64,000 bases of DNA from Burkholderia cepacia (GTDB taxonomy: Bacteria > Pseudomonadota > Gammaproteobacteria > Burkholderiales > Burkholderiaceae), in assembly GCF_001039005.1 (NCBI RefSeq), contig NZ_LDWR01000041.1, forward strand, positions 186,001-250,000, read 5' to 3'. The notes under the pieces are model-generated. The model made no database searches. It was not told the origin of the DNA and saw only the letters and a list, made by a program, of their open reading frames with translations. This document shows, one piece after another, positions 40,322 through 49,192 of the stretch. Numbering within the stretch: position 1 is the stretch's first letter; every line of letters begins with the position of its first letter. The translations under genes and the position numbers were made by a program.

Positions 40322-42205
40322 TCAGTGATCGGGCTTCGCCCACCAGGTCGACACGACCCAGCCCTCGGCCGAATAGTACAGCGGCAGCGTCTGCGGATAA
40401 GCGAGCGTGCGCCGATACGCGACCCGGTGTGTCGTGCTGTACCACTGCGGGACCGCGTAGTAGCCGTGCATCAGCACGCGGTCGAGCGCGTGCGTCGCAT
40501 CGAGCAGGTCGTCGCGCGACTGTGCGGTGCCGAGCGCGTGCAGCAGCGCGTCGACCGCCGGCGACTTCAGCCCGATGAAGTTGTCGGAGCCCGGCTCGTC
40601 GGCGAACTTGCTCGCGTAACGCGAGTACTGCTCGGCGCCCGGCACCTGCACGCCCGGCAAGCGGATCGTCGTCATGTCGTAGTCGAATGCATCGAGCCGC
40701 TTTTGCAGCAGCGCGTAATCGGCCGTGCGAAAACGTGCGTCGATGCCGAGCTTCGTCAGATTGCGCTGGTACGCGGTCACGACGCCTTCCATCGCACCGC
40801 CTGCATCGTCGAGGATCTCGAACGTGAACGGCTCGCCCTTCGCATTGCGCAGCGCACCGTCGCGATAGGTCCAGCCGGCCTGCGCAAGCAGTTCGCGCGC
40901 CTTCAGCAGGTTCGCGCGCAGCGAGCCCGGCGGGTTGGTGGCAGGCTGCGTGACCATCGGGCCGAACACGGCCGGGTCGAGCTGCGCGCGCAGCGGCTCC
41001 AGCAGTTTCAGTTCGCCAGCGCTCGGCGTGCCGGTCGCCTGCAGGTCGGTGTCGGCGAAATAGCTGTCGAGACGCGTGTACGCGCTATAGAACAGTTGCC
41101 GGTTCAGCCATTCGAAGTCGAATGCGAGGTCGAGTGCCTGACGCACCCGCACGTCGCGGAACAGCGGCCGGCGCAGGTTCATGAAGAAACCCTGCATGCC
41201 CGCGCCGTTGTGCTGGCGGAATTCGCGCTTGACGAGTTCGCCGCTGTCGAAGCGCTTGCCGACGTCGCGCCGCGTCCAGTTGCGCGCGATGTACTCGACG
41301 AGCACATCGTATTCGCCGGCCTTGAACGCCTCGAGCCTCGCGACGCCGTCGCTGTACAGCTTGTAGACGATCCGTTCGAAGTTATGGGTGCCGACCCGCA
41401 CCGGCAGGTCGGCGCCCCAATACTCGGGGTTGCGCCGGTAGGTGATCGTGCGGCCGTTGTCGTAGCGCTCGATCAGGTACGGGCCGCTGCCGATCGGCTG
41501 TTCAAACGCGAGCTGGTCGAACGGGATGCGCGAGCCGTCCGTGCGCAACCCCCACTTGCGCGAAAACACCGGCACGCCGCCGGCGATCAGCGGCAGTTCG
41601 CGATTCGCGCTGCGGAACTCGAAACGCACGGTGGCCGGATCGACGACCACCGCCTTCGCGATCTCCGCGAAATATGCGCCGAACTGCGGCGCGGCCAGTT
41701 TGCTCTTCAGCGTATCGAACGAAAACTTGACGTCGTCGGCCGTGACGCGATCGCCATTCGAGAAACGCGCGCGCGGATTCAGGTGGAACGTGACCGATCG
41801 GCGGTCGGGCGCGATGTCGATGTCGTCGGCAAGCAACCCGTACGCGGACGCCGGTTCGTCCGAGCTGCCCGTCGCAAGGCTCTCGAACAGCATGTCGATG
41901 CCCGGCGCAGGGTTGCCGCGCATCGTGAACGGATTGAACTTGTCGAACGACGTCAGCCGGTTCGGGTTCGCGAGCACGAGCGTGCCGCCCTTCGGCGCGT
42001 CGGGGTTGACGTAGTCGAAATGCTTGAAGCCCGGCGGATACTTCGGCTCGCCGTACTGCGCAATGGCGTACGCCGCGTGCGCGGCCGTCGCGGCCAGCGC
42101 CGCCTGCATTGCGAACACCGCGGCAACGCGGCCGGCAGCCCGTGCGGCACGCAGCGCGCCGAAGCGGACGCGCGCGGCGGCGGCCCGGGGCGAACCCTTC
42201 GTCAT
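40322..42205 (-). CDS. yejA: Periplasmic solute-binding protein (YejA, SBP family 5)
   Basis: This binding protein of 627 residues delivers peptides to YejBEF. It has an Arg/Ala-rich signal peptide with likely cleavage near AAHA (residue 44), then AIAQYGEPKYPPGFKHFDYV and PDAPKGGTLVLANP, the usual start of mature YejA. The signature region for family 5 (TADDVKFSFDTL) and the WLNRQLFYSAYTRLDSYF block are present. The start at 42205 is preferred over an upstream in-frame ATG that would add 17 non-hydrophobic residues. It is the first gene of yejABEF. Confidence 0.94.
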   Translation of the reverse strand: MTKGSPRAAAARVRFGALRAARAAGRVAAVFAMQAALAATAAHAAYAIAQYGEPKYPPGFKHFDYVNPDAPKGGTLVLANPNRLTSFDKFNPFTMRGNPAPGIDMLFESLATGSSDEPASAYGLLADDIDIAPDRRSVTFHLNPRARFSNGDRVTADDVKFSFDTLKSKLAAPQFGAYFAEIAKAVVVDPATVRFEFRSANRELPLIAGGVPVFSRKWGLRTDGSRIPFDQLAFEQPIGSGPYLIERYDNGRTITYRRNPEYWGADLPVRVGTHNFERIVYKLYSDGVARLEAFKAGEYDVLVEYIARNWTRRDVGKRFDSGELVKREFRQHNGAGMQGFFMNLRRPLFRDVRVRQALDLAFDFEWLNRQLFYSAYTRLDSYFADTDLQATGTPSAGELKLLEPLRAQLDPAVFGPMVTQPATNPPGSLRANLLKARELLAQAGWTYRDGALRNAKGEPFTFEILDDAGGAMEGVVTAYQRNLTKLGIDARFRTADYALLQKRLDAFDYDMTTIRLPGVQVPGAEQYSRYASKFADEPGSDNFIGLKSPAVDALLHALGTAQSRDDLLDATHALDRVLMHGYYAVPQWYSTTHRVAYRRTLAYPQTLPLYYSAEGWVVSTWWAKPDH

Positions 42206-42271
42206 AGAGGCCCTGTCGATCGAATGAAGGATGTAACGTGGGACGATTCTACCCATTCAATCGTTCGGGCC

Positions 42272-42298
42272 AAAAGAAAACCGCCACGCGGGCGGTTT
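42272..42298 (-). terminator. Terminator between the Pro/Tyr-rich gene and yejA
   Basis: Read on the minus strand, AAACCGCC pairs with GGCGGTTT around a short centre, followed by TTCTTTT. It ends the small secreted-protein gene just upstream of yejA. Confidence 0.7.
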
Positions 42299-42346
42299 CT
42301 TCACGAACGAACGTCGCGCACGCGTCACGCGTGTGCGACGTGCCGA

Positions 42347-42709
42347 TCAGTGCCAGCCGTTGTGGCGGCCGTTATCCCAGTGACCGCGATCGCGGTCGCC
42401 GCCCCAGCCGCGGCCATGGCGGCGATACCATTCGTCGCGGCCCCAGTAGCGACGGCCGTCCCAGTAGCGGTCGCCATGCCAGCCGATCACGATGGCCGGA
42501 CCCGGCACATACACGGGTGCCGGTGCGTACACGGGCGCCGGCTGATAGACGACCGGCGGCGGAGGCGGCGCATACACGGGCGCGGGCGCGACGTACACCG
42601 GAGCCGGTACGCCGAGATTGATCCCGACATTGACACCCGCCATTGCTGCGCCCGACACGAGCAAGGCCGTCATACCGGTCAAGAGCGAGGCAACACGCAA
42701 GGTCTTCAT
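42347..42709 (-). CDS. Secreted Pro/Tyr-rich small protein
   Basis: This 120-residue protein has a clear signal peptide (cleavage after AAMA, residue 24). The middle consists of repeated P-(A/V)-P-V-Y units (about residues 34-74), and the C-terminal 45 residues are rich in Trp, Tyr, Gly, Arg and His (HGDRYWDGRRYWGRDEW). AGAGGA eight bases upstream fixes the start. Similar short envelope proteins are frequent in Burkholderia and of unknown function. It is monocistronic with its own terminator. Confidence 0.8.
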   Translation of the reverse strand: MKTLRVASLLTGMTALLVSGAAMAGVNVGINLGVPAPVYVAPAPVYAPPPPPVVYQPAPVYAPAPVYVPGPAIVIGWHGDRYWDGRRYWGRDEWYRRHGRGWGGDRDRGHWDNGRHNGWH

Positions 42710-43053
42710 GGATTCCTCTTTTGGTTGTGTCATGTGTGATTCGACTATAACGGCAAGCGCCGTCTCCGCATATTTCAAGTTTGTAAGAACTGATGCGCCG
42801 CATCGCAACGGGATGCCTGCGCTAACGTCTTGTAACAATCGACGCCTGTCCGGCCCCGCCCGCCCTGCCACGCCGGGGCCGGGCCGATGCCGGCACGCGC
42901 CCGACTCGCACTCGCGAGCCCGATACGCCGGTCGTCATCGCAACGCCGGACGCGTTGCGCGGCGCGACTGTACCAAAACAAAAAGGCGGCACTTGCGTGC
43001 CGCCTTTTCTTCATCAACGCGCGCGGATAGCGAACCCGGCGCCGCGACGCCGC
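42710..43053. other. Gap upstream of the Pro/Tyr-rich gene
   Basis: No gene is visible. The right end carries the terminator of the cyo operon (42977-43008); the left part should hold the promoter of the small secreted-protein gene. Confidence 0.5.
42977..43008. terminator. Terminator of the cyo operon
   Basis: AAAAGGCGGCAC (42981-42992) and GTGCCGCCTTTT (42997-43008) form a perfect 12-bp stem with a 4-nt loop, with T-tracts on both strands, 46 bp after the cyoD stop. Confidence 0.92.
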
Positions 43054-43386
43054 TCAGCGCGACATCATGTTCATGCTGACGTTGTGCATCACCCACAACG
43101 TGCCGACGATCAGGATCGCCGCGGTCAGCACCGTGTAGCTGAACGCCATCACGTTCCAGCGCTGGCCCGACGAGCCGTTCATGTGCAGGAAGTACACGAG
43201 GTGCACGACGATCTGCACGAACGCGAGCGCGGCCAGCGCGATCAGCGACGCATGCGGCGACAGCACGCCGCCCATCACGAGGCCGAACGACGCGGCCGTG
43301 AGCAGCACCGACAGCATGAAACCGGCGACGTAGCCGCCGACACTGCCGTGCCCTTCTTCGAGTTGAGACGAATGCGTATGGGCCAT
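43054..43386 (-). CDS. cyoD: Cytochrome o ubiquinol oxidase subunit IV (CyoD)
   Basis: This small membrane subunit of 110 residues has three hydrophobic helices and the family block LAALAFVQIVVHLVYFLHM. It assists assembly of the bo3 oxidase. It begins directly after the cyoC stop and is the last gene of the operon; cyoE (heme O synthase) is not present downstream. Confidence 0.95.
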   Translation of the reverse strand: MAHTHSSQLEEGHGSVGGYVAGFMLSVLLTAASFGLVMGGVLSPHASLIALAALAFVQIVVHLVYFLHMNGSSGQRWNVMAFSYTVLTAAILIVGTLWVMHNVSMNMMSR

Positions 43387-43995
43387 TTAGATCACGCTCG
43401 CGAGATAGACAAAGGAAAACACGCAGATCCACACGATGTCGAGGAAGTGCCAGAAGAGGCTCAGGCACGTCAGGCGCCGCAGGTCGCGATCGGTCAGGTC
43501 ACCGCCGCGGAACACGATCTGCCCGGCGAGCACGATCATCCACAGCAGGCCGGCCGTCACGTGCAGCCCGTGCGTGCCGACCAGCGTGAAGAACGCCGAC
43601 AGGAACGCGCTGCGCTGCGGGCCGGCGCCTTCCGCGATCAGGTGCGAGAACTCGCGCAGTTCCATCGCGAGAAACGCCGCGCCGAGCACGAACGTCACCG
43701 CGAGCCATGCGAGCAGCGCGCCGCGCCGCTGCTTGTACGCCGCGAGCATCGCGAAACCGTACGTGATGCTCGACAGCAGCAGCGCGGCGGTTTCCACCGC
43801 GACGCCCGGAATGTCGAACAGGTCTTTCGCCGTCGGCCCGCCCGCATACTGGTGGCCGAGCACCGCGAAGGTCGCGAACAGCGCCGCGAAGATCACGCAG
43901 TCGGTCATCAGGTACAGCCAGAAACCGAACACCGAATGCGACGGCGGATGGTCGTCGTGCTCGAGCAGGGTTGCGCTCAAGGTTTTCTGCAACAT
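43387..43995 (-). CDS. cyoC: Cytochrome o ubiquinol oxidase subunit III (CyoC)
   Basis: This 202-residue protein has five helices. Typical segments are [38 protein letters not shown] and [19 protein letters not shown]. It has the short five-helix form of quinol oxidases. Its ATG overlaps the cyoB stop by one base (TGATG on the minus strand). Confidence 0.96.
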   Translation of the reverse strand: MLQKTLSATLLEHDDHPPSHSVFGFWLYLMTDCVIFAALFATFAVLGHQYAGGPTAKDLFDIPGVAVETAALLLSSITYGFAMLAAYKQRRGALLAWLAVTFVLGAAFLAMELREFSHLIAEGAGPQRSAFLSAFFTLVGTHGLHVTAGLLWMIVLAGQIVFRGGDLTDRDLRRLTCLSLFWHFLDIVWICVFSFVYLASVI

Positions 43996-46001
43996 CAGTT
44001 GGCCTCCAGTTCCACGTCGTCGACCCGCGCGGCCACGCGCGTGGTCGGCTGCTTGCCTTCGATCTTCCGCACCGTCGACGCGGGAATGTAATAGCCGTCG
44101 TTATCGCGCGAGCTGTAGATCACCAGCGTCGCGACGATCCCGACGAGCCCGCCGATCGCCATCCACCAGATGTGCCACACCAGCGCGAAGCCGAGCACCA
44201 GGCTGAAAACCGCGACCACGAGGCCCGCTCCGGTATTCGACGGCATGTGAATGTCGCGGATCGATGCCGGATTCGGCCGGCCTTCGCCGCGCGCCTTCAT
44301 GTCCGTGTAGGCGTCGAGCGTGCGCACCTGCGGAATCACCGCGAAGTTGTAGTCGGCCGGCGGCGACGTGGTCGCCCACTCCAGCGTGCGGCCGCCCCAC
44401 GGATCGCCCGTCGTGTCGCGATATTCCGGCAGGTTGCGGTTGCGGATGCTGACCACGAGCTGCAGCAACTGGCACGCGATGCCGATCGCGATCAGCACGG
44501 CGCCGAACGCGGCAACCAGCAGCCACGGATGCCATGCGGGGTTGTCGTAGTGGTTGAGCCGGCGCGTCATGCCCATGAAGCCGAGCACGTAGAGCGGCAC
44601 GAACGCGACGTAGAAGCCGACCTGCCAGAACCAGAACGCGGCCTTGCCGAGCCTCTCGTTCAGCTTGAAGCCGAACGCCTTCGGGAACCAGTAGTTGAAG
44701 CCCGCGAGATAACCGAACAGCACGCCGCCGATGATCACGTTATGGAAGTGCGCGATCAGGAACAGGCTGTTGTGCAGCACGAAGTCCGCGCCGGGAATCG
44801 CCATCATCACGCCGGTCATGCCGCCGAGCGTGAACGTGACCATGAAGCCGATCGTCCACAGCACGGGCGTCGTGAATTCGATCCGGCCGCGATACATCGT
44901 GAACAGCCAGTTGAACACCTTCACGCCGGTCGGGATCGCGATGATCATGGTCATGATGCCGAAGAACGCATTCACGTTCGCACCCGAGCCCATCGTGAAG
45001 AAGTGATGCAGCCACACGAGGAACGACAGCACCATGATCGCGCAGGTCGCGTACACCATCGTCTTGTAGCCGAACAGCGGCTTCTTCGCGAACGTCGCGA
45101 TGACTTCCGAGAAGATGCCGAACGCCGGCAGGATCAGGATGTACACCTCCGGGTGGCCCCACGCCCAGATCAGGTTCAGGTACAGCATCGCGTTGCCGCC
45201 GGCTTCGTTCGTGAAGAAGTGCATGCCGAGGTAACGGTCGAGGCCGAGCAGCGCGAGCGTCGCGGTCAGGATCGGGAACGACGCCATGATCAGCACGTTC
45301 GTGCAGAGTGCGGTCCACGTGAACACGGGCATCTTCATCAGCGTCATGCCCGGCGCGCGCATCTTGATGATCGTCACGAAGAAGTTCACGCCGGTCAGCA
45401 GCGTGCCGATGCCCGAGATCTGCAGCGCCCACAGGTAGTAATCGACCCCTACTCCGGGGCTGTACTGCAGCTCCGACAGCGGCGGGTACGCGAGCCAGCC
45501 GGTCTGCGCGAATTCGCCGATCACGAGCGAGATGTTGATCAGGATCGCGCTGACGGCCGTCATCCAGAAGCTCAGCGAGTTGATGAACGGGAATGCGACG
45601 TCGCGCGCGCCGATCTGCAGCGGCACGACCAGGTTCATCAGGCCGACCATGAACACCATCGCCATGAAGAAGATCATGATCACGCCGTGGGCCGTGAAGA
45701 TCTGGTCATAGTGGTGCGGCGGCAGGTAGCCGGGCGCGTTGTACGCGAGCGCGAGCTGCATGCGCATCATGATCGCGTCCGCGAAGCCGCGCAGCAGCAT
45801 GATCAGCGCGACGATGATGTACATCACGCCGAGTTTCTTGTGGTCGACCGTCGTCAGCCATTCCGTCCACAGCCATTTCCAGCGGCCAGTGATCGTCAGT
45901 GCGGCGAGAATGCCCAGCACGGCCAGCCCCATGAAGGCGCCGGCCACCATGATGATGGGCTGATCGAACGGGATCGCCGATAGTGTGAGTTTGCCGAACA
46001 T
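43995..46001 (-). CDS. cyoB: Cytochrome o ubiquinol oxidase subunit I (CyoB)
   Basis: This heme-copper catalytic subunit of 668 residues reduces oxygen to water and pumps protons. Ligand motifs are [13 protein letters not shown] (low-spin heme His), [10 protein letters not shown] (His-Tyr crosslink and CuB), HHFFTMG (CuB) and HFHNVIIGG (high-spin heme). About 14-15 helices are present. It follows cyoA by three bases and overlaps cyoC by one. Confidence 0.97.
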   Translation of the reverse strand: MFGKLTLSAIPFDQPIIMVAGAFMGLAVLGILAALTITGRWKWLWTEWLTTVDHKKLGVMYIIVALIMLLRGFADAIMMRMQLALAYNAPGYLPPHHYDQIFTAHGVIMIFFMAMVFMVGLMNLVVPLQIGARDVAFPFINSLSFWMTAVSAILINISLVIGEFAQTGWLAYPPLSELQYSPGVGVDYYLWALQISGIGTLLTGVNFFVTIIKMRAPGMTLMKMPVFTWTALCTNVLIMASFPILTATLALLGLDRYLGMHFFTNEAGGNAMLYLNLIWAWGHPEVYILILPAFGIFSEVIATFAKKPLFGYKTMVYATCAIMVLSFLVWLHHFFTMGSGANVNAFFGIMTMIIAIPTGVKVFNWLFTMYRGRIEFTTPVLWTIGFMVTFTLGGMTGVMMAIPGADFVLHNSLFLIAHFHNVIIGGVLFGYLAGFNYWFPKAFGFKLNERLGKAAFWFWQVGFYVAFVPLYVLGFMGMTRRLNHYDNPAWHPWLLVAAFGAVLIAIGIACQLLQLVVSIRNRNLPEYRDTTGDPWGGRTLEWATTSPPADYNFAVIPQVRTLDAYTDMKARGEGRPNPASIRDIHMPSNTGAGLVVAVFSLVLGFALVWHIWWMAIGGLVGIVATLVIYSSRDNDGYYIPASTVRKIEGKQPTTRVAARVDDVELEAN

Positions 46002-46004
46002 GCG

Positions 46005-46892
46005 TTACCCCTTCGTGCCGCAGGCGGCGTCCTTCAGGTCGAGGACGTGGCCATCGTTGTATTTCGCGATGATGTTGTGGAAGAGCCGCGGATCGACCGA
46101 CGAGAAGTAGCGCACGGGCGCCTTCTCGCTCGGCTGCGCGACGGTGCCGTACACGGTCGCGTCGAGCCGGTCCGGCGACGCCTTCACCTTCTGCACCCAT
46201 GCGTCGAACTGTTCGCGCGGCTCGGCGAGCGTGCGGAACTTCATGTCGGAGAAGCCGCGGCCGCTGAAGTTGGCGGACGTGCCCGCGTAGTCGCCGGGTT
46301 CGTCGGCGATCAGGTGCAAGCGCGTCTGCATGCCAGCCATCGCATAGACCTGGCCGCCGAGCTGCGGGATGAAGAACGAGTTCATCACCGAATCCGACGT
46401 GATGCGGAAGTTCACCGGCGTGCCGACCGGAATCGCGAGCTGGTTCACCGACGCGATGCCGAGTTCCGGATAGATGAACAGCCACTTCCAGTCGAGCGCG
46501 ACGACCTCGACGTCGATCGGTTTCACCGACGACTCGAGCGGCTTGTACGGGTCGAGCTCGTGCGTGGTCTTCCACGTGAGCACGCCGAGGAACAGGATGA
46601 TCAGCGTCGGCACCGTCCAGATCACGACTTCGATCGCGGTCGAGTGCGACCAGTTCGGCGCGTAGGTTGCGTTGCGGTTCGACGCGCGATAACGCCATGC
46701 AAACCACAGCGTGAGCAGGATCACCGGCACGACGACGATCAGCATCGCCCAGGTGGACGTCGCGATCAGCGCCTTTTCGGCAGCACCCACGCTTCCTTTC
46801 GGATTTAGTACATCTAAATTACAGCCTGACAGGCTTAGCGCCGCGCCGATTGACATCAGCGCCGACCAGCCTCTTGAAGCTCTTCTTTTCAT
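46005..46892 (-). CDS. cyoA: Cytochrome o ubiquinol oxidase subunit II (CyoA)
   Basis: This lipoprotein subunit of 295 residues has a signal with lipobox LSGC (Cys24), two helices and a periplasmic cupredoxin domain. The CuA cysteines of cytochrome c oxidases are absent, as expected for a quinol oxidase. The ATG at 46892 is chosen; a GTG one codon upstream is possible, and no strong Shine-Dalgarno precedes either. It is first in the cyoABCD operon. Confidence 0.95.
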   Translation of the reverse strand: MKRRASRGWSALMSIGAALSLSGCNLDVLNPKGSVGAAEKALIATSTWAMLIVVVPVILLTLWFAWRYRASNRNATYAPNWSHSTAIEVVIWTVPTLIILFLGVLTWKTTHELDPYKPLESSVKPIDVEVVALDWKWLFIYPELGIASVNQLAIPVGTPVNFRITSDSVMNSFFIPQLGGQVYAMAGMQTRLHLIADEPGDYAGTSANFSGRGFSDMKFRTLAEPREQFDAWVQKVKASPDRLDATVYGTVAQPSEKAPVRYFSSVDPRLFHNIIAKYNDGHVLDLKDAACGTKG

Positions 46893-46962
46893 CACACAGC
46901 CCGAGGGTCATTGAATTCGTTTGCGTATGCCCGATGCGCATTCGATCCACGAAAGTGGCCGC

Positions 46963-46968
46963 ATCATA
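46963..46968 (-). promoter_or_regulatory. Possible -10 of the cyo promoter
   Basis: TATGAT on the minus strand lies 71 bp before cyoA; the -35 region is poor (T-rich), so an activator may be needed. The rest of the 271-bp gap to nuoM holds the nuoM hairpin and no gene. Confidence 0.4.
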
Positions 46969-47115
46969 CGTCGCGCGAGTGCGATGAAAAACCGGCGGAT
47001 GCGGCAAATCATCATTGCAAAATCTGCTGTGAGACACATTGTCGCGGGGCAATTTCACGCAGCCGAACGCCGGCCCGGCGAACCCTGCGCCGGACCACGA
47101 TCGATGCATGCGCAA

Positions 47116-47142
47116 CGGGTGCATCGTCGTGCGATGCACCCG
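47116..47142 (-). terminator. Strong hairpin at the end of the nuoM-like gene
   Basis: An 11-bp perfect stem (CGGGTGCATCG and complement) with a 5-nt loop lies 21 bp after the stop. It has no T-tract, so it may act as an mRNA 3'-end structure or need Rho. Confidence 0.55.
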
Positions 47143-47163
47143 CCGTGCGCGACGCCTGGGCGA

Positions 47164-48693
47164 TCAGTCGTGCGACGATGCCATGTAAGACGGCTGCGGC
47201 TGCACGGGGCTGTCCCCGGCCGGCACTTTCGATCGGCTGGCGTCTTCGATCAGCCGCGTCACGGTCGGATCGATTGCGTCGGTGAACGGCTTCGGATAGA
47301 TGCCGACCATCAGCACGATCAGCGCGAGCGACCCGAACATCACGATCTCGCGACGATTCAGGTCGGCGAGCTTCGCGATCCGCTCGCTCGAGACCTTGCC
47401 GAACACGACGCGCTTGAGCATCCACAGCGTGTACGACGCGCTGAGGATCAGCGTCAGCGCCGCGATGGCGCCGATCCAGAAGTTGAAGCGGATCGCGCCC
47501 ATGATGACCATGAACTCGCCGACGAACCCCGACGTGCCCGGCAGGCCGACGTTGGCCATCGCGAACAGCAGCGTGAAGGTCGCGAAACGCGGCATCACGC
47601 CCGCCACGCCGCCGTACGCCGCGATCTCGCGCTGCTTCGTGCGATCGACGAGCACGTTCACGCAAAGCAGCATCGCGCCCGCGACGAACCCGTACGACAC
47701 GAGCTGCACGATCGCGCCTTCGATACCGATCCGGTTGAACAGGAACAGCCCGAGCGTGACGATCCCCATGTGCGCGACCGTCGAATACGCGAGCAGCTTG
47801 CCGAGATCGGTCTGCGCGAGCGCGATCAGGCTCGCGTAGACGATCGCGAACAACGACAGCGCGATCACGGCCGGCGCGAAGAAGTGGCTCGCGTCGGGCG
47901 TGATCGGCAGCGCGAAGCGCAGGAACCCGTAGCCGCCGAGCTTGAGCATCGCGAGCATCAACGCGGCGCCCGTCGGGCCGTCCGTGTAGACGTCGCTCAA
48001 CCATGTGTGGACCGGCCACATCGGCACCTTGACCGCGAACGCGGCGAAGAAGCCGAGGAACACCAGCAACTGCGGCGCAAAGCCGAGCTGCAGCGTGCGC
48101 CACACGGCCATGTCGAACGTATGCGACTGCGCGTACAGGTACAGCATCGCCATCAGCAATAGCAGCGAGCCGGCGAACGAGATGAAGAAGAACTTCACGG
48201 CCGCGTACACGCGACGCTCCCGCCCCCACGTGCCGATCAGCAGGTAAAGCGGGATCAGCGTCGCTTCGAAGAAGATGAAGAACAGCAGCCCGTCCTGTGC
48301 GACGAACACGCCGACCATCAGCCCCGACAGGATCAGGAACGACGCGTAGTACTGCGCGACACGCACCGTGACCGACTCCCACGACGCGACCACCACCACG
48401 ACCGTCGTGAATGCGGTCAGCACGACGAGCCACAGCGAGGCGCCGTCGATGCCGACCCGCCATCCGGAATTGAACGCCGCCAGCCAGTCACGGCTTTCGA
48501 CGAACTGCATCGCGGCCGAGTGCGACTCGAAACCGGCGACCAGCGGGACGATGGCGGCAAACCCGGCCAACGCGCCGACGAGCGCGATCAGTCGAGTACG
48601 GCGTGGATGTTGATCGGAACCGGCGCGCAGCAGGCACACGCCGAACAGGATCGGAACCCAGATGGCCAGGCTCAGGAAGGGAAAGTCATGCAT
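47164..48693 (-). CDS. Stand-alone NADH-quinone oxidoreductase subunit M homologue
   Basis: This antiporter-like membrane protein of 509 residues has about 14 helices. Family features include the conserved Glu in FIFFEATLIPLYLLIGTWG, the lysine region AAFAVKVPMWPVHTWLSDVYT and LPGTSGFVGEF. In complex I NuoM is one of three proton-pumping subunits. Here no other nuo gene accompanies it; it lies upstream of and co-directional with cyoABCD. The ATG at 48693 (MHDFPFLSLAIW) matches the usual NuoM start. It could be a complex I paralogue or part of another ion pump. Confidence 0.9.
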   Translation of the reverse strand: MHDFPFLSLAIWVPILFGVCLLRAGSDQHPRRTRLIALVGALAGFAAIVPLVAGFESHSAAMQFVESRDWLAAFNSGWRVGIDGASLWLVVLTAFTTVVVVVASWESVTVRVAQYYASFLILSGLMVGVFVAQDGLLFFIFFEATLIPLYLLIGTWGRERRVYAAVKFFFISFAGSLLLLMAMLYLYAQSHTFDMAVWRTLQLGFAPQLLVFLGFFAAFAVKVPMWPVHTWLSDVYTDGPTGAALMLAMLKLGGYGFLRFALPITPDASHFFAPAVIALSLFAIVYASLIALAQTDLGKLLAYSTVAHMGIVTLGLFLFNRIGIEGAIVQLVSYGFVAGAMLLCVNVLVDRTKQREIAAYGGVAGVMPRFATFTLLFAMANVGLPGTSGFVGEFMVIMGAIRFNFWIGAIAALTLILSASYTLWMLKRVVFGKVSSERIAKLADLNRREIVMFGSLALIVLMVGIYPKPFTDAIDPTVTRLIEDASRSKVPAGDSPVQPQPSYMASSHD

Positions 48694-49192
48694 TTCAACA
48701 AGGCCTTGAGGATGTCGCACACTGCATTTGAGACAGGTGAAACGTAAGAAACGAAATCAAATCGTCAGGTAGATTTCGTGAATCATCGATGTTGGGAAAA
48801 TGTAAAGAGGCATCATGACGAAGCTTGATGCCGCTCAATCGCGATCGGGTTAACGAGCATAAAGCGATTGATTATTTTCTGCAGCGCAACAGAGCATCGA
48901 TTTTTTGGCGTCGAGCCATGCCGATGATTTAATTGAGTAATTTTTTGTGTTCCGCGACGACGCGCGCCGCGTGAATCGACGCAGTGCCGCAATTTTGATG
49001 CGAGCGCATCGTTCTGGAGGGTCGGAGCATGTTGGTTGAGGCTACGCGCGGCGGCAATCGTCCGGCGCCTCTAACCTTACAACGATACTTTCATTTTTAT
49101 TTCAATCAGCTTTGACCGATGCGGATCGAGCGAATGCCCGCACCACTGTTTCGTGTCGCGGCATGCATCGCATCGTTCCTGTTCCCGTCCAG
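48694..49192. other. A+T-rich non-coding region
   Basis: No credible gene is seen in 499 bp. Composition is clearly less GC-rich than the flanks. A 7-bp dyad (GGCATCA-n10-TGATGCC, 48809-48832) and several T-rich stretches are present. The promoter of the nuoM-like gene should be here. Confidence 0.5.
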
